DNA from: Copromyces sp. CBS 386.78
Taxonomy: Eukaryota; Ascomycota; Sordariomycetes; Sordariales; Sordariaceae
Reading direction: 5' to 3'
Assembly: GCA_030685235.1 (NCBI GenBank)
Contig: MU839149.1
Span: 124,001-188,000 of the forward strand
DNA length: 64,000 bases
The position numbers were made by a program, and so were the translations under genes. How positions within the stretch are numbered: the first letter of the stretch is position 1; each line of letters opens with the position of its first letter. A model generated the notes under the pieces. That model had not been told where the DNA came from. It did not search any database and saw only the letters and a list, made by a program, of their open reading frames with translations. Of the stretch, positions 1 through 10,489 are shown piece after piece.

Positions 1-315
1 ATCAGTGTGCATGTTCGTCTACCGCGTGTCGTTGATATCTTGGTATCCGCCTGTCCAGTATCAGCCACTCCTCGCAGCGGTTGATCCCGCAACCGAATGG
101 CATCGGCGTAATTGCACGAGCGTCTTCCCTGAGCCCCAGGCCCTATCGATCTTTTGTTCAGACATATTCAAGAAATGCAGCCAAATAGTCGTTGAATCAT
201 GTTCGTAAAGTCATGTCGTCGTTAAATCATCATCCTGCGGTTACCGCCTCCCTTTTCTCCCGAGAGTTCGACGCCGCCAAAGTCCCTGCCAGGCTGCCGG
301 CCTCAGTGAGCTCAA
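1..315. other. Left-edge intergenic sequence
   Basis: This is the 3' flank of the leftward-reading membrane-protein gene that ends at 316. I see no open frame with coding character, no RNA gene and no repeat. The short plus-strand frame at 5-208 has no recognisable protein features and is treated as chance. Confidence 0.5.
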
Positions 316-2553
316 TCAAGCAATGACACCCATCTCCACCGTCTCCTTGGAATTTCCTCTCTTCTGACTCTCATCACTCTCCTTCCCCTTATCCAGCGGC
401 GGTACTCTTCGAGGAGTCTCCCTCGCAAACGCACCGACCTTTCCTCCCTTGCCGTCTCCCAATCCAACTATCTCGGCCCCCTCCTTTCCGACTACTCCAA
501 ACTTGACAGTTACCGCACCCAAGTCGCTAGGCAGGTAGGTCTTTGCTGCATCCGTTGCGGCCTGCTCGCGCAGCCAATGTGTTTGGGAACTCTTGAGGAG
601 CTCGCAGGGTCCGGCGAGACGGAGGACGGGGAGGGACTCGTGGGAGTGCATGTGGCTCAGATAGAACGAGAGAAACACGATAAGAGCGACCAAGAGGAGA
701 GGCAGGAGGAGGAGGAGGAGGGCGCGCGACCGGGAGAGGAAGGGGAGGGGGTAAGTGGAGGTAAGAAGGGTGGTGGTGTTCTCGGTGGATCCAGATTGAG
801 ACGCAGTGGTTGATTGTAAAAGAGCACCGATGGAGAGATGTATGAAAGACTCGATGCCGTCGATTGTCCAGGTATTGCGCTGGGGAGTCTGGCCGGTGTA
901 GGCTATGGCACGGTTGGTGGAGGTGGAGTTGGAGAACATGGGTTGGACGCCTGACACGCTCGGAGCGGAGAGGATGGGAGCAACGGCAAACCAGAGGAGA
1001 AGTTCGTTGAGGGCGGTTGAGGAGCTGGAGGTGTTGGTGTGAAGGGTCTCGAGGGATGAGAGGGTCGGGAGAGTAGCGTTGTCCGAGAGAATCGGCGGGT
1101 TGCCAACGGTGATGATGTCGTCTGTAGCCGAGACGATAACCTCGCAAGCTATAGCTGAGACGCTCTTCATGGTGCCAAGGCTGAGATTGGATTGCTTGCC
1201 GCCTTCGATGGTTCCGTTGAGAGCGGCGAATACCAGAGTCGCTCTGGTTCGGTGGAATGCCTCAAAGGTGAAATTGTCGGTCCAGATCGTCAACTGAGGG
1301 TTAGGGCGCACATAGACCTCTGATGGGGTACGTTTCTCGCCTTTTAGAGAGCTGATACTGGATCGGGTCCAGTTGGTAGGAAAGGCGTTCAACGGTTTCC
1401 CGCTTCGGATGAGCTGTTCCACTGCGCGTGGGCTGCACGATACAGTTGTCTGCAATCTGACGGCCCGAGCAGAAAAGCTTCCCTTTGTGCCGAGCACCTC
1501 CCGATCAACATACCAATCCCGGTGTTCTGGCAGGGCTTCTGAGGCTGGGTCCATAGCCCACGAGTTGTACGTAGTTAGGACGCCCATGTTGGCAAAACTC
1601 GGTGCTTCAGTTTGCTGGAATGACTCTGCAAGCCCACCACCAGGCGTGTAATTGCTCTTGAGTTCGACCTCCCTCGTCGTCTGTGTATACGCCTGCCCAA
1701 CCAACGGTATCCCGGCGAGCGGTGTCAGGATTGCTGCTACCGCACACACGACCATCACTCCCATGGCAACCGCCTTTACTTCGATAAAAGCCCTCGGAGC
1801 AGCCAGGATGGACCCCCGTGTTGTTGCCAGGTACGCCTCCAGACCCCTCATTGTCATGGTCTGCTTGGTCAACAGCGGCCATATAGCGGCCTCACATAGG
1901 GCAAGAGCCACATAGGCAAGTGCCCCCAGTCCAATGATGTAAACGAGAGTGATGATGCCCTGAACAGTTGGCAGGTGTTCCGCAGTCCATCGGTCGATGG
2001 TACGACAATCTTGGGCCCAGTCCGGGCACTCTAGCGGCCGTTTGCTTGCGGCAGTGGTAAAGACGATGGCGACAATGACAAGGATGATAGCTGCAAGAAA
2101 CGCTGCTGGAATGGAGACGTGTCTTCCTACAAAGGCCCTCCACCCAAGTCGCCGTGGTTTCGAGCTTGTGTCATAGATGAAGTCGTGGTGCGAGGCGAGG
2201 CGATGAAGCTCTCTGGGTGTCGGAGTAGCCATTGCCTCCTGCTCCGGATCTCCGACCCGTTCTCTTTCTCGGTCGGTGTACAGGGTGCTACCGCCAGTGT
2301 CGGTGGATGGTCGGTAGGGGTTGGGAGTAGCGACAGGCTTGTAGCTGCTGTAACTGCTACCGTTGTGATGATGGGAAGAAACCTGGCGATGGTGGCCGTG
2401 TGTATGCGATGAGAGTGGCAATGAGAGGTCCGAGTTGAACTCCTCCCTGAAGATAGACTGATGCGAGCGGTTGGAGCGTTGTGTGCGAGTGCGGAACAGC
2501 GAAGCAGGGCGCGAAGGCTCAGCCGCTGAGCCCGAAGATTCCAGTCCGAACAT
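316..2553 (-). CDS. Four-pass membrane protein, function unknown
   Basis: A single uninterrupted frame of 745 residues from an ATG at 2553. Residues 1-140 are hydrophilic, His/Ser/Arg-rich and probably cytosolic. Hydrophobic helices lie near residues 148-168, 198-220 and 260-284, followed by a large domain of about 320 residues with many N-x-S/T sites, consistent with a lumenal or extracellular loop. A fourth Leu-rich helix at about 610-634 leads into a charged tail of about 110 residues. A basic patch (SKPRRLGWR) sits just before the first helix. This layout is common among uncharacterised ascomycete membrane proteins, and I recognise no enzymatic or transport motif. The gene is divergent from the coiled-coil gene at 3596, so the 1 kb between them probably holds both promoters. 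I am confident that it is a gene but cannot assign a function. Confidence 0.85.
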   Translation of the reverse strand: MFGLESSGSAAEPSRPASLFRTRTQRSNRSHQSIFREEFNSDLSLPLSSHTHGHHRQVSSHHHNGSSYSSYKPVATPNPYRPSTDTGGSTLYTDRERERVGDPEQEAMATPTPRELHRLASHHDFIYDTSSKPRRLGWRAFVGRHVSIPAAFLAAIILVIVAIVFTTAASKRPLECPDWAQDCRTIDRWTAEHLPTVQGIITLVYIIGLGALAYVALALCEAAIWPLLTKQTMTMRGLEAYLATTRGSILAAPRAFIEVKAVAMGVMVVCAVAAILTPLAGIPLVGQAYTQTTREVELKSNYTPGGGLAESFQQTEAPSFANMGVLTTYNSWAMDPASEALPEHRDWYVDREVLGTKGSFSARAVRLQTTVSCSPRAVEQLIRSGKPLNAFPTNWTRSSISSLKGEKRTPSEVYVRPNPQLTIWTDNFTFEAFHRTRATLVFAALNGTIEGGKQSNLSLGTMKSVSAIACEVIVSATDDIITVGNPPILSDNATLPTLSSLETLHTNTSSSSTALNELLLWFAVAPILSAPSVSGVQPMFSNSTSTNRAIAYTGQTPQRNTWTIDGIESFIHLSIGALLQSTTASQSGSTENTTTLLTSTYPLPFLSRSRALLLLLLPLLLVALIVFLSFYLSHMHSHESLPVLRLAGPCELLKSSQTHWLREQAATDAAKTYLPSDLGAVTVKFGVVGKEGAEIVGLGDGKGGKVGAFARETPRRVPPLDKGKESDESQKRGNSKETVEMGVIA

Positions 2554-3595
2554 GAAGGAAGGCCTGCGGGTGCTTTTATCTTGCTTCAGAGAGCATTGGG
2601 TAGTGGCCTTGATGATGATATGTATTTTGACCTTTTGTTTTCGTTAGTGAACCACAGACGAGCTGAGAGAGAGAGAGAGAGAAGAAGAAGAAGAAGAAGA
2701 AGAAGAAGGCAATGGTGGATTCATGCTAAAACTCACGTTTTCTGCCATCAGCCGTCGTCCTTAGAACGGATTCCCTTGAAGCCCAAAAGCCAAACTTCCC
2801 GACCCTGCATGCGCAAGGATGGGGTCAGACAACGAGTAAACGCTCCATTGCTGCAATACGTGGCGGGTAGCTGTACCAATCGACAGGGAAATTCGGAATC
2901 TTTCTTGACCAGTCATTTCAGCAATCTGGACAACTCCACGTCCAAATCAGTCGAATCAGCTCGTATTGACTGGATCCTTTCCAATGAGCAGAAACAATAA
3001 CAAATGCAGCCAAGAGCTTGTTGATACACAAAGGGGGGCCGTTCGATGTTGTTCGCCATGTTTGCTACCGAGAATAATGCGGGTGTTGTTGTTTGGGGGA
3101 GAGGAGATCAACTGAAGTAGACTGTCGCCAGTGGTATCCTTGTGCATGACGTACAGAAAATGACTGGTTGTGGGACCATTTCAGAGCTTTTTACTGTAGC
3201 ACAAGTCACCACGGCAACGCGCGCATACAAGCAGTAGTCCATCCACACTGTATTTATTTCACTTGGCGGGCCACTTCCTTTCCTCCTCCTCCTCCTCCTC
3301 CTCCTCCTCGTCTTCCTCAACCATCCCTCACTCCACGTCAAACCTTCCTCCACCTTTTCGCACTCCAACTTCTGAACTCGACAACGTCCACGCAATCTAC
3401 GGTTTGGTCACCAAAGTCACTCTCATTTCGTCAGCGACTTCATCTAAAGCTTGGATGGACGCGCACCCTTCGCACTGCTACAACTTCTTCTTGACTTGAT
3501 CATCGTAGCCACAGCAAGTTCTTGGCTACGCGACACTCCTGTATTTCTCCTCTGTCATCACAGCTACAGCAAGTCCAAGGCTACGCGACGCAGCC
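2554..3595. promoter_or_regulatory. Divergent intergenic region with GA, AGA and TCC microsatellites
   Basis: The region lies between two divergent genes and should contain both promoters. Visible structure is a purine run of GA then AGA repeats around 2666-2709, a TCC run around 3280-3312, and an imperfect 24-bp direct repeat (3511-3534 and 3566-3589, about 20 of 24 positions matching) that ends just before the start codon at 3596. The short frames here are made largely of these low-complexity tracts and are not credible genes. No TATA box can be assigned with confidence. Confidence 0.5.
3511..3589 (+). repeat. Imperfect 24-bp direct repeat in a 5' leader
   Basis: Two copies of a sequence beginning ACAGCAAGT and ending GGCTACGCGAC occur at 3511-3534 and 3566-3589, 55 bp apart. 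They differ by a few bases in the middle. The second copy ends seven bases before the ATG at 3596, so both probably lie in the 5' untranslated leader of the coiled-coil gene. Confidence 0.6.
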
Positions 3596-5371
3596 ATGTC
3601 AACCCCGCAGAACTTACAAGAGACCCAGGACACTGTCCTGTCGCAAAGCATTGCGAACCTTTCCAACAGCGCGAACGCTCTGGCGGAACTTCTCAATCGT
3701 CTCGGCAACAGGGCCTCGGAAACTGGCCGAATTGACGAAAGTTTGATGATCTGCTTGGTTTATCTGGAGAACATCAAGGGCCAGTTCATCAACCATGTCG
3801 CAAGCGCACAGGAGATTGCCAACCAGAGGCAAGTCACCAAGTCGGTGATTGAAGAGTTGACAAACAAGTTGAAGCACATGCAAGAGATGTTGGAGCACAG
3901 TTCAAAGAATACGATGGAGCAGATCAAGGAGCAGATTAACAAACATATGATGCTAACCTCAGAGGAGATGGAGCTGACCTCAAAGCAGACCAAGAAGATG
4001 TCGGAGCAAGCCAAACAGGAGATCAAGAAGATGACAGAGAATGCTACCAAGACGATCGATTCTTCTACGGATGACCTGAGAGATCAGATCACCAGCCTGG
4101 AGTACACCACCGACGACATTGACAAGAAAATACGACGCTCTGTCGAGATGATGGAGCAGTGCCAGGAGCTGCTTACCCAATCCAAGCATGTCAAAGAGAC
4201 TATGGATCAGGCAAAGGAGGTGGTGGTACTGACAATGGAAGAGCTGAAGCTCGCAAAGGAAGACATGCAGCGTGAGCGTCTGCTTTTTCAAACCCAGCAT
4301 GACCGTCTCGAGCAAAAGATCAACGAAATGGCTCGCCACATGGAGGGCAGAGACGCCGAGAACAAGGGTCTCAAGGCTCTTTACAGCAAGCTAACCTCTC
4401 ATGCACTCCGCAGCGTCCAGAACGCGACCAACTTCCGCGAAACCCAGTACAAGTTCCTCGTCGACGGGTTCGCCAGATTCGAGCAAAAGATGGCCTTCAT
4501 CACTCACCACATCGGCAACACCAGCGCCATCTCCGGCACAGTCTCAAACGCCGTCACTACTACCGCCAACGACGCATCCAAGGCCGCCGACAAGACCAGC
4601 AAGAGCCCCAAGCCCAAGACGGAGGAGGAAAAGATCGCCGAACTGCAAAAGACCATCAACAACCTCAAGTACGAGCGCGACGTCCTCACCGGCAACAACA
4701 AGCTCCTCGAGCTCCGCCTCGCCAAGTTCGAGCAGGAAACCCAAGCCCAAGCTGCACTAGCTGCCCAAGCTTCTCCTGTCCTCGGACCGGAACCCGACAC
4801 GCCCTGCCCGAACTCGAAGACGCTCAAGTCTCACAAGTCCAAGCGCTCCCTCACAACCTTAACCGAGACCGCAGGCGAGCCTCAGCCCTTGCCCCAGCTG
4901 AGTGTGACCCTCTCCGACTCCAACTCCAAGGACAGTCTCGCCACCACTGTCGTCGTCGGCGATCCGCGCCCCTCCGCCTCCAGAGCCGTCTCCGTCGAAT
5001 CCCTCATCCTCCCCGACCTCTGGGAACGCCTCCTCGCCCCCTCCCTCCTCAGCGACGAGCACAAGCGCCGTCTACGGCTGATCAAGCCGCAGGTGACGGG
5101 CGGTTTGCGTCTCGAGACGCTGTTCCTGCGCGTGGTCAACATCGTCGTGCATGACACCTGCTGGGACAAGTTTGACGAGTTTCTGAAGGAGGGTTCGATT
5201 TCGCAGTGGTATTGCGTCCACGGCGTCATCAGCCACGGATGGTGTAGTAGGGATAGCGCCATTTTGGTGGACCACAGTTGTGAGGGAAAGGGGAAGGGGG
5301 GTGAGTGTTTGAGGGTTATGCGCACCGGGTTGGATTATGGCAAGGTCGTGTTTAGGCATTATACCGCCTGA
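3596..5371 (+). CDS. Coiled-coil protein, function unknown
   Basis: A 591-residue intronless frame. Residues about 60-270 are a long heptad-rich, Lys/Glu/Met/Gln-rich coiled coil, and a second coiled coil lies at about 345-385 (starting EEEKIAELQ). A Ser/Pro-rich linker of about 80 residues follows. The last 115 residues form a compact-looking domain starting near LWERLLAP and containing several Cys and Trp (for example DTCWDKF and WYCVHG). The overall plan resembles large fungal proteins of unknown function rather than a myosin, septin or SMC protein, since there is no nucleotide-binding motif. The ATG at 3596 is preceded by GCAGCC. Divergent from the membrane-protein gene on its left. Confidence 0.8.
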   Translation: MSTPQNLQETQDTVLSQSIANLSNSANALAELLNRLGNRASETGRIDESLMICLVYLENIKGQFINHVASAQEIANQRQVTKSVIEELTNKLKHMQEMLEHSSKNTMEQIKEQINKHMMLTSEEMELTSKQTKKMSEQAKQEIKKMTENATKTIDSSTDDLRDQITSLEYTTDDIDKKIRRSVEMMEQCQELLTQSKHVKETMDQAKEVVVLTMEELKLAKEDMQRERLLFQTQHDRLEQKINEMARHMEGRDAENKGLKALYSKLTSHALRSVQNATNFRETQYKFLVDGFARFEQKMAFITHHIGNTSAISGTVSNAVTTTANDASKAADKTSKSPKPKTEEEKIAELQKTINNLKYERDVLTGNNKLLELRLAKFEQETQAQAALAAQASPVLGPEPDTPCPNSKTLKSHKSKRSLTTLTETAGEPQPLPQLSVTLSDSNSKDSLATTVVVGDPRPSASRAVSVESLILPDLWERLLAPSLLSDEHKRRLRLIKPQVTGGLRLETLFLRVVNIVVHDTCWDKFDEFLKEGSISQWYCVHGVISHGWCSRDSAILVDHSCEGKGKGGECLRVMRTGLDYGKVVFRHYTA

Positions 5372-6637
5372 GCTGAGCATTTGACCTTTCTGGCGGCCGG
5401 CTGGGGAGGCGGTGCCCTGGCGAGGTGGTTCGGGTGGAATGGGATGGGAATTAGAAGGGTAGGGTGAAGGGTCGTTTTTTCTTCTCGTGATACCCTGGCA
5501 GGATCATTTCCGGCTTCTTTTTCATTCCCATGTACACATAACACAGTATTGTAATAGATCGTTGTTTGCTTCGGGGGGCTTGGTTTCGGTTGAGCCCCCT
5601 GAACGGCACCTAGGTAAACTTAATGACTAATCGACATCCCATCCTACTATAACGTCTTCTATACTTCTTGAATTTTTGATTTCATGTTTTACACAATACA
5701 AAGGGTGTACCTACATTCTGTAAACGTCTAACCCTATCTTTCGAATGTCTTGCCAAATGTTTTTGAGACAAGTTAATCTTGAAACAAGGCATCATTGTGC
5801 CTTTCAACTACATTTTGGACGGCCGCAATGACCTTTCCCCAAGCTTGAAAGACGTACAACCAGCATGTGGACGTAAAAGCAAACGTCAGGTGTACTTCCA
5901 ACAACGATGTACAGACACTAGGTTTTCACAACGACGTAATGCCAAAGGTAAGGGGAGTTAGGTCTATAATTACATTAATATTTAGCCCTTCCCCTGAATG
6001 GAAGAAAGGGTCTAACAACTATTTATCTAGGTATATGGAGAAGACGTCTCCTCTGTAGCGCACTTGGTAGTCCTGCGTTGTCTCTGTACCACTCCGATGC
6101 CACCTCGCGAGATAATGAGATTCCGTTGAGCAATGAGCGCCGGCGACTTTTGTCCAAACACCGACTCCTGTAATATCCTTCATATCGTAGTCCTGTGTTG
6201 CCTCCGTACCACTCCGACGCCACCCCGCGAGCTCCGTCGTTTGAGCGCCGGCGACTTTCAGCCCTAACACGGACTCTGGTAATAGCATGCGTCCTTGCGC
6301 CTTATGGTCAGCTCTAAAATTAGCAATTACAATCCTGTACAAGTACTCAATATGACACTCCCACTAGATAGGTACTCTTTCTCACGGTAGTCGAGCAATC
6401 TGTCTCGACTTTGGTACTCGAGGGTAGTGGGTGCCCTCTGTCTGGGCGCAAAGGCTCTTCCACCCTCTATGGGCCCTCGAGTACTAACGCTGGCCACGCC
6501 AAACTGACCATGACTTTAACCAGCCCTTGAGAGCTAAGGTACCTATGCTCAAAACATAGGCTGTTATTACCAAGCCTGGCATTCTCTGTGTGAAAGCCTC
6601 CAGGCATCTGCGGTAGCCAGCTGCTCCCCTTGTGCTT
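5372..6637. other. Intergenic region with a tandem duplication
   Basis: The 3' flanks of two convergent genes. The first 650 bp show nothing beyond AT-richer sequence and short TAGGTA-type motifs (near 5608 and 6028). The second half holds the diverged tandem duplication annotated separately. Frames reading through the duplication are repeat-derived and not credible genes. Confidence 0.5.
6069..6293. repeat. Diverged tandem duplication, unit about 120 bp
   Basis: Copy 1 (about 6069-6180) and copy 2 (about 6189-6293) both start TAGTCCTG, share TACCACTCCGA, CGCGAG and GAGCGCCGGCGACTTT in the same order, and end ACTC(C/T)GGTAATA-like. Most substitutions between the copies are C/T transitions, with one indel of about 10 bp. 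There is no transposase frame. Origin is unknown: it may be part of a dispersed repeat or a local duplication. Confidence 0.75.
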
Positions 6638-8904
6638 TCAGTTCCGACGTCTTTGGCTCCGAAGCCGCTCAATATGCATCTCCAACATGCGCTCTTTGAC
6701 CATCTCGCGGTGCTGCTTCTGGAGAAGTAACAAGTCGGCTTTAGGTATGAATGGGTAGAGACCACGACCACGAACACGGACCTTCTCGAACGCCTTACTA
6801 TACGGTACAAGCTCACTAACCCAGTCACTACGAAATATGGGTAGATGGTCGGGTACAGGTAAAGTATGGCTAAGGAAATCTTGCCGCGTCAGGCCTTGTA
6901 CGACTGTTTGCCAAGAGTCGTACAAAGTTTTGATGAGGGTCTTGGGATCTGATGGAAAACGGAGGTCTCTGAACAGCCTGGTCCGGTTAGGGTTTGCCCA
7001 CAACCGCATGCGGGCGTATGTACTCGTGACCGTGCGTCTATCGAGCGGCATGGTGTCGGCAAGTGCGTCAAGCTTCCCCATGGTAGCTGCTAAGGCGAGG
7101 ATCGAGATGGCCGTTTTGAATGGCGGCAGATTAGCCCGCCGTGTTATCAAGACGTCAAACAGCCCCTCCCTTGTTAGTTGGCTGTCGAGTAGATACGCGC
7201 ATTCGTCGAGATCGTGAGTTTGGCTGTTGTGGAACGGGCACCCGTCAAGGAAGCCGCTGGCGGACACTGGCCCGAAGCAGTCCGCCAATTCATGATGGGG
7301 ACTATTACATTGTGTGTTGCCACAGCGCGTGGCAGAAGCCCCAACAGCTGCTCTGGTTTGGGTTGGGTTTTGAGGTACGGTTGAGGCCTGCAACTGTCTT
7401 TCTGTTCGTAAGGGTTGATGAACCTCGTGGCGGCCAAGGAAACCCATGCTGGCCAGCGTCCTCAGCGGGAGCTCTGGTTGTGACCTCTTGGGCGGCGGAA
7501 CCGGCGCAATGGCGTCAGACTCGTCGCGGGTGCGCTTGTTGACACCACGGCTTGGCTGAGCTGCCGATGTTGGGTGCGCCTTCTCTGTCGCACAAATGTC
7601 CGGACGACCTGGATTGGCTCCCCCTCTCAATGGCTGGTTGACATCGGCGCTCATGAGGTTTGGATGGTTATCACGGTTTGATTCAGCGCTTGACTTCGAG
7701 TGCGCCTCTGTCGCAGAGGTCGCGGGAGGAGCGGGCCTAGCCTCCCGTTTTGGCGGTTGGCTGATGCTGCCGCTCTTGGGGTCAGGCATGTTCAAACCAC
7801 TGCTTGACCCAGCCGTAGGGGTAAGAGGGGCCTCTGTAGTAGAGGTCGCGGGAGGAACGGGCTTGGTTTCCCGTCTCGGCGGTTGATTGATGTCGGCGCT
7901 AGCTGTCGATGATGGATGCGCCTCTGCCACCGAGGTCATGGGAGGGGCTGGCTTGGGTTCCTCCATGTTTCTCAGTTCACTTGACGCTTCGCTCGCGCTC
8001 GTAATAGCAGCATCAATGCTGAGCTTGTTCGAATCATGTCGTGCTAGGGCTGTCAACGTTGGGGCAGCCTGTATCGCAAGTATCTCGAAATTGGCTCGCT
8101 CAGCCTCCTCTCTCACTGGTGGATCGATATTGGCGTTGGCCATGGTGACATGCTGGGGCTCGCTTCTGGCAATCGGGGAAAGCATGTCGCTGGGTGTGAC
8201 AATTCCGCTGGCCATCTGTCTTGCGCGGAATCTTTCTGTCTGTTTGGCATGGAAGAACATGTCGTACTCGCTGGAGAAAGGCCCAACGTGAGCCGACGGT
8301 TTGGTGTAATGGAATTTGTCGCCAAAGTCACCAGAGCCAAGGGCATAACCTGCAAAGGTAGCTTGGTTAGAAGGGGCCAGCAGGGGGGAAATATAGATAT
8401 ATATGTATTTAAAACGAGGAGCTTTGGTGTAAAGGGCCTCCCTTGTGCACGTAGGTAGCTTTTCAGTCGAGTGGGGGAAGGATTTGCGTCAAACTTACCT
8501 CTCATCCACAAGCTAAAGTCCAGCGCATAGAGATGCGCCGCAGTAGACACGCGACTCAGCCCGAGATTATAGAACCTCATCATCACGTCCTTGAACCCCT
8601 CGAGGTAGCATTCATGAATGCTGTTGGCGGCAGTGGCCTGCGCAAGGCTTACACTTTCGCCATCGTGGGGCTCGAGAGGGTCGGGCAGTCTCACGCCGAA
8701 GTGGGTTTTTGCAATCTTGCAGGCCACGAACCAGTGCCGCTGGCGCTCATCCATGTACTTTGGCGAAGTTAAGACACTTGTATATGTCGGTCTCATCGAT
8801 GAGTGCGCGTCTGGATGGCCCATCGCCACCAGCTCATTGATCATGCTGTCCATGTCGCGCTGGCCCAACGCAGACACTGGCACTGAAAATGAATTTGGAT
8901 CCAT
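6638..8904 (-). CDS. Protein with paired Cys/His motif and internal repeats, function unknown
   Basis: Two exons, 8499-8904 and 6638-8349, joined in phase across a 149-bp intron (donor GTAAGT, acceptor TTTGCAG), give 705 residues from the ATG at 8904. The N-terminal 165 residues are predicted globular. Residues about 255-400 are Pro/Thr/Ala-rich and contain four imperfect repeats of the type NQPPRRExKPxPPATSxTEA, mostly about 41 residues apart. Residues 478-519 carry two short motifs, C-x4-C-x3/4-H-x4/5-C and C-x2-H-x4-H-x4-C, that resemble zinc knuckles. A basic helical C-terminus of about 180 residues follows. No polymerase, integrase or protease domain is present, so there is no direct sign of a retroelement. 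DNA or RNA binding is possible but is only an inference from the metal-ligand pattern. Confidence 0.75.
7555..7965 (-). repeat. Coding minisatellite, four imperfect repeats of about 41 codons
   Basis: Within the preceding gene, four imperfect copies of a unit encoding QPPRRE-KP-PPATS-TEA are spaced about 30, 41 and 42 codons apart. They are visible in the DNA as recurring GGGAGGAACGGGC and CGGCGGTTGATTGATGTCGGC-like stretches. Such arrays can change copy number between strains. Confidence 0.6.
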
Positions 8905-10489
8905 CCCCAGTCTTGAGCTTGTCGAGGGTTGATTGGCGAGGGGTGTGGATGGTTCTTGTCGAAATAGAGGGAGAGGGTGAGGCGGGGTAAAGACGTTGAA
9001 GTTTGGGAAGGTAGGATGAGGATCAGGACGAGGGTTGGGATTGGAGGAGAGTTCACAGTAGGTGCGAAGGAAGGAGAGGATTCAACTTTGCGATTGTGCC
9101 CCGCCTACAGAGAACCAGAAGGAAGGGTTTGGCCCTCATCCCAAGTTGAAGTGAATGGTATGCCGTTTGGGTGCCGGGTCCAGCTCCAGGCTCGTGCCAC
9201 CGGCAAACTCCAGTTAGATTTATACATTGAGGAGCCAAGACCGGATCTGATAGCTACCCGGTACCGATTCTACGGTACTTAAGGTCTGTCTTTAGGACCT
9301 ACAGTCACCACATCCCCGTGGGGTTGGTGGTGTAGCCGTTAGATGGGTCGCTACCTCTGTACGGCTCGCCACCTCCTTAGCAGCAGCGGTTCGAATCGTG
9401 CTTCGCGCAGATCGACAATTTTTTTTTGCACTTTTTTGACTTAATATTCTTGGTCAATTCAAGCCTATTTTGCACTCGTCCCCTGAATAAAGCATATATC
9501 TGCAGTCCTTGATCTTTCCATGCAGGTTGCCGCGCTTTTGAAGGGTCCTTCTCATGCCAGAACTTACCTAGAAAAATCATACCACCGAATCGACGATTTC
9601 AAAACTCGCACCTTATTTTCTCTCAAACATGTCCGGAATATGCTCAGTGACCACACCCTTAGTCGTTGTCAAGGGTAGGGCGGTGCGAATGCAATCATCA
9701 GTCAAGAGAGCGTTGGCAGGTCAGCTTGCTCGTTGAAGAAAGACAAAAAGAAAATAAAAGAAAACGAAACAACAAGAAGGAACGGCAATGGGGTAATAAG
9801 CAGAAGGTAGATTACCAAGTTCCATGAACATTCCGAGCGATTGCGCGACACTATCGCGGAGTGTCTCGAACGTTTTGGGTGCGCCACTACGCTTAGGCTT
9901 GCTGACTCTTCAGGGCAAGGTGATCTTCACGATAGCTCACAAGTCCTTCCACTACCAAAAACACTGAATCTTCCTAAAGATAATTTGCCTGTTCGGTTCA
10001 AACAACAATGAGAAACAGCAAAGTTGAACGTTCAGATTGATGAATGTGGGCTAATGGACGTTCTGTTCTCTTTGACCCCTTGGTTCCACCAACACTCAAC
10101 AGAAAGCATATGATTCTCTTCTTGCGAGCACACACCCAGCAAGTGTCCTCAAAACATGGGACTCTCCCTCAAAGCTAGACACGAAGAAGCGGGAGAAAAA
10201 GAACTGACAGGGGAAGAGAAAACAAAAAATGGAGGATACCTTATGTTTGGGTTGGAAGTGCTCCAAGTGCAAGACGTATGTGTACTTCAGCAGAAAGATG
10301 TGGCATTGTGAGAAGAAATGGGCTCTATCTAGTAGCCTTTACTAGCCACTAGATTGACCTGCATGATTGATGTTATTTATGCAAATCTTTGTATGCCCAG
10401 TGTTCTGGGCTGGGAAGGGTGCCCATCCATCCTAAGCCAATCCAAGAAGTTAGGTACCAATGCTTGAATGCATCTATCGTCGGTTACTC
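8905..10489. other. Intergenic region, no convincing gene
   Basis: It separates the 5' end of the Cys/His protein gene from the 3' end of the tyrosinase gene. A short element at about 9325-9430 has a tRNA-like B-box (GGTTCGAATC) followed by a run of nine T, but its T and acceptor stems do not pair, so it is not called as a tRNA. The remainder is AT-richer sequence with A/T runs. The frames present are short and show no domain. Confidence 0.4.

Noticed and set aside
9325..9430. tRNA-like element with B-box and T run
   Set aside because: GGTTCGAATC and a T9 run are present, but the T stem and acceptor stem do not pair and no anticodon arm can be placed.
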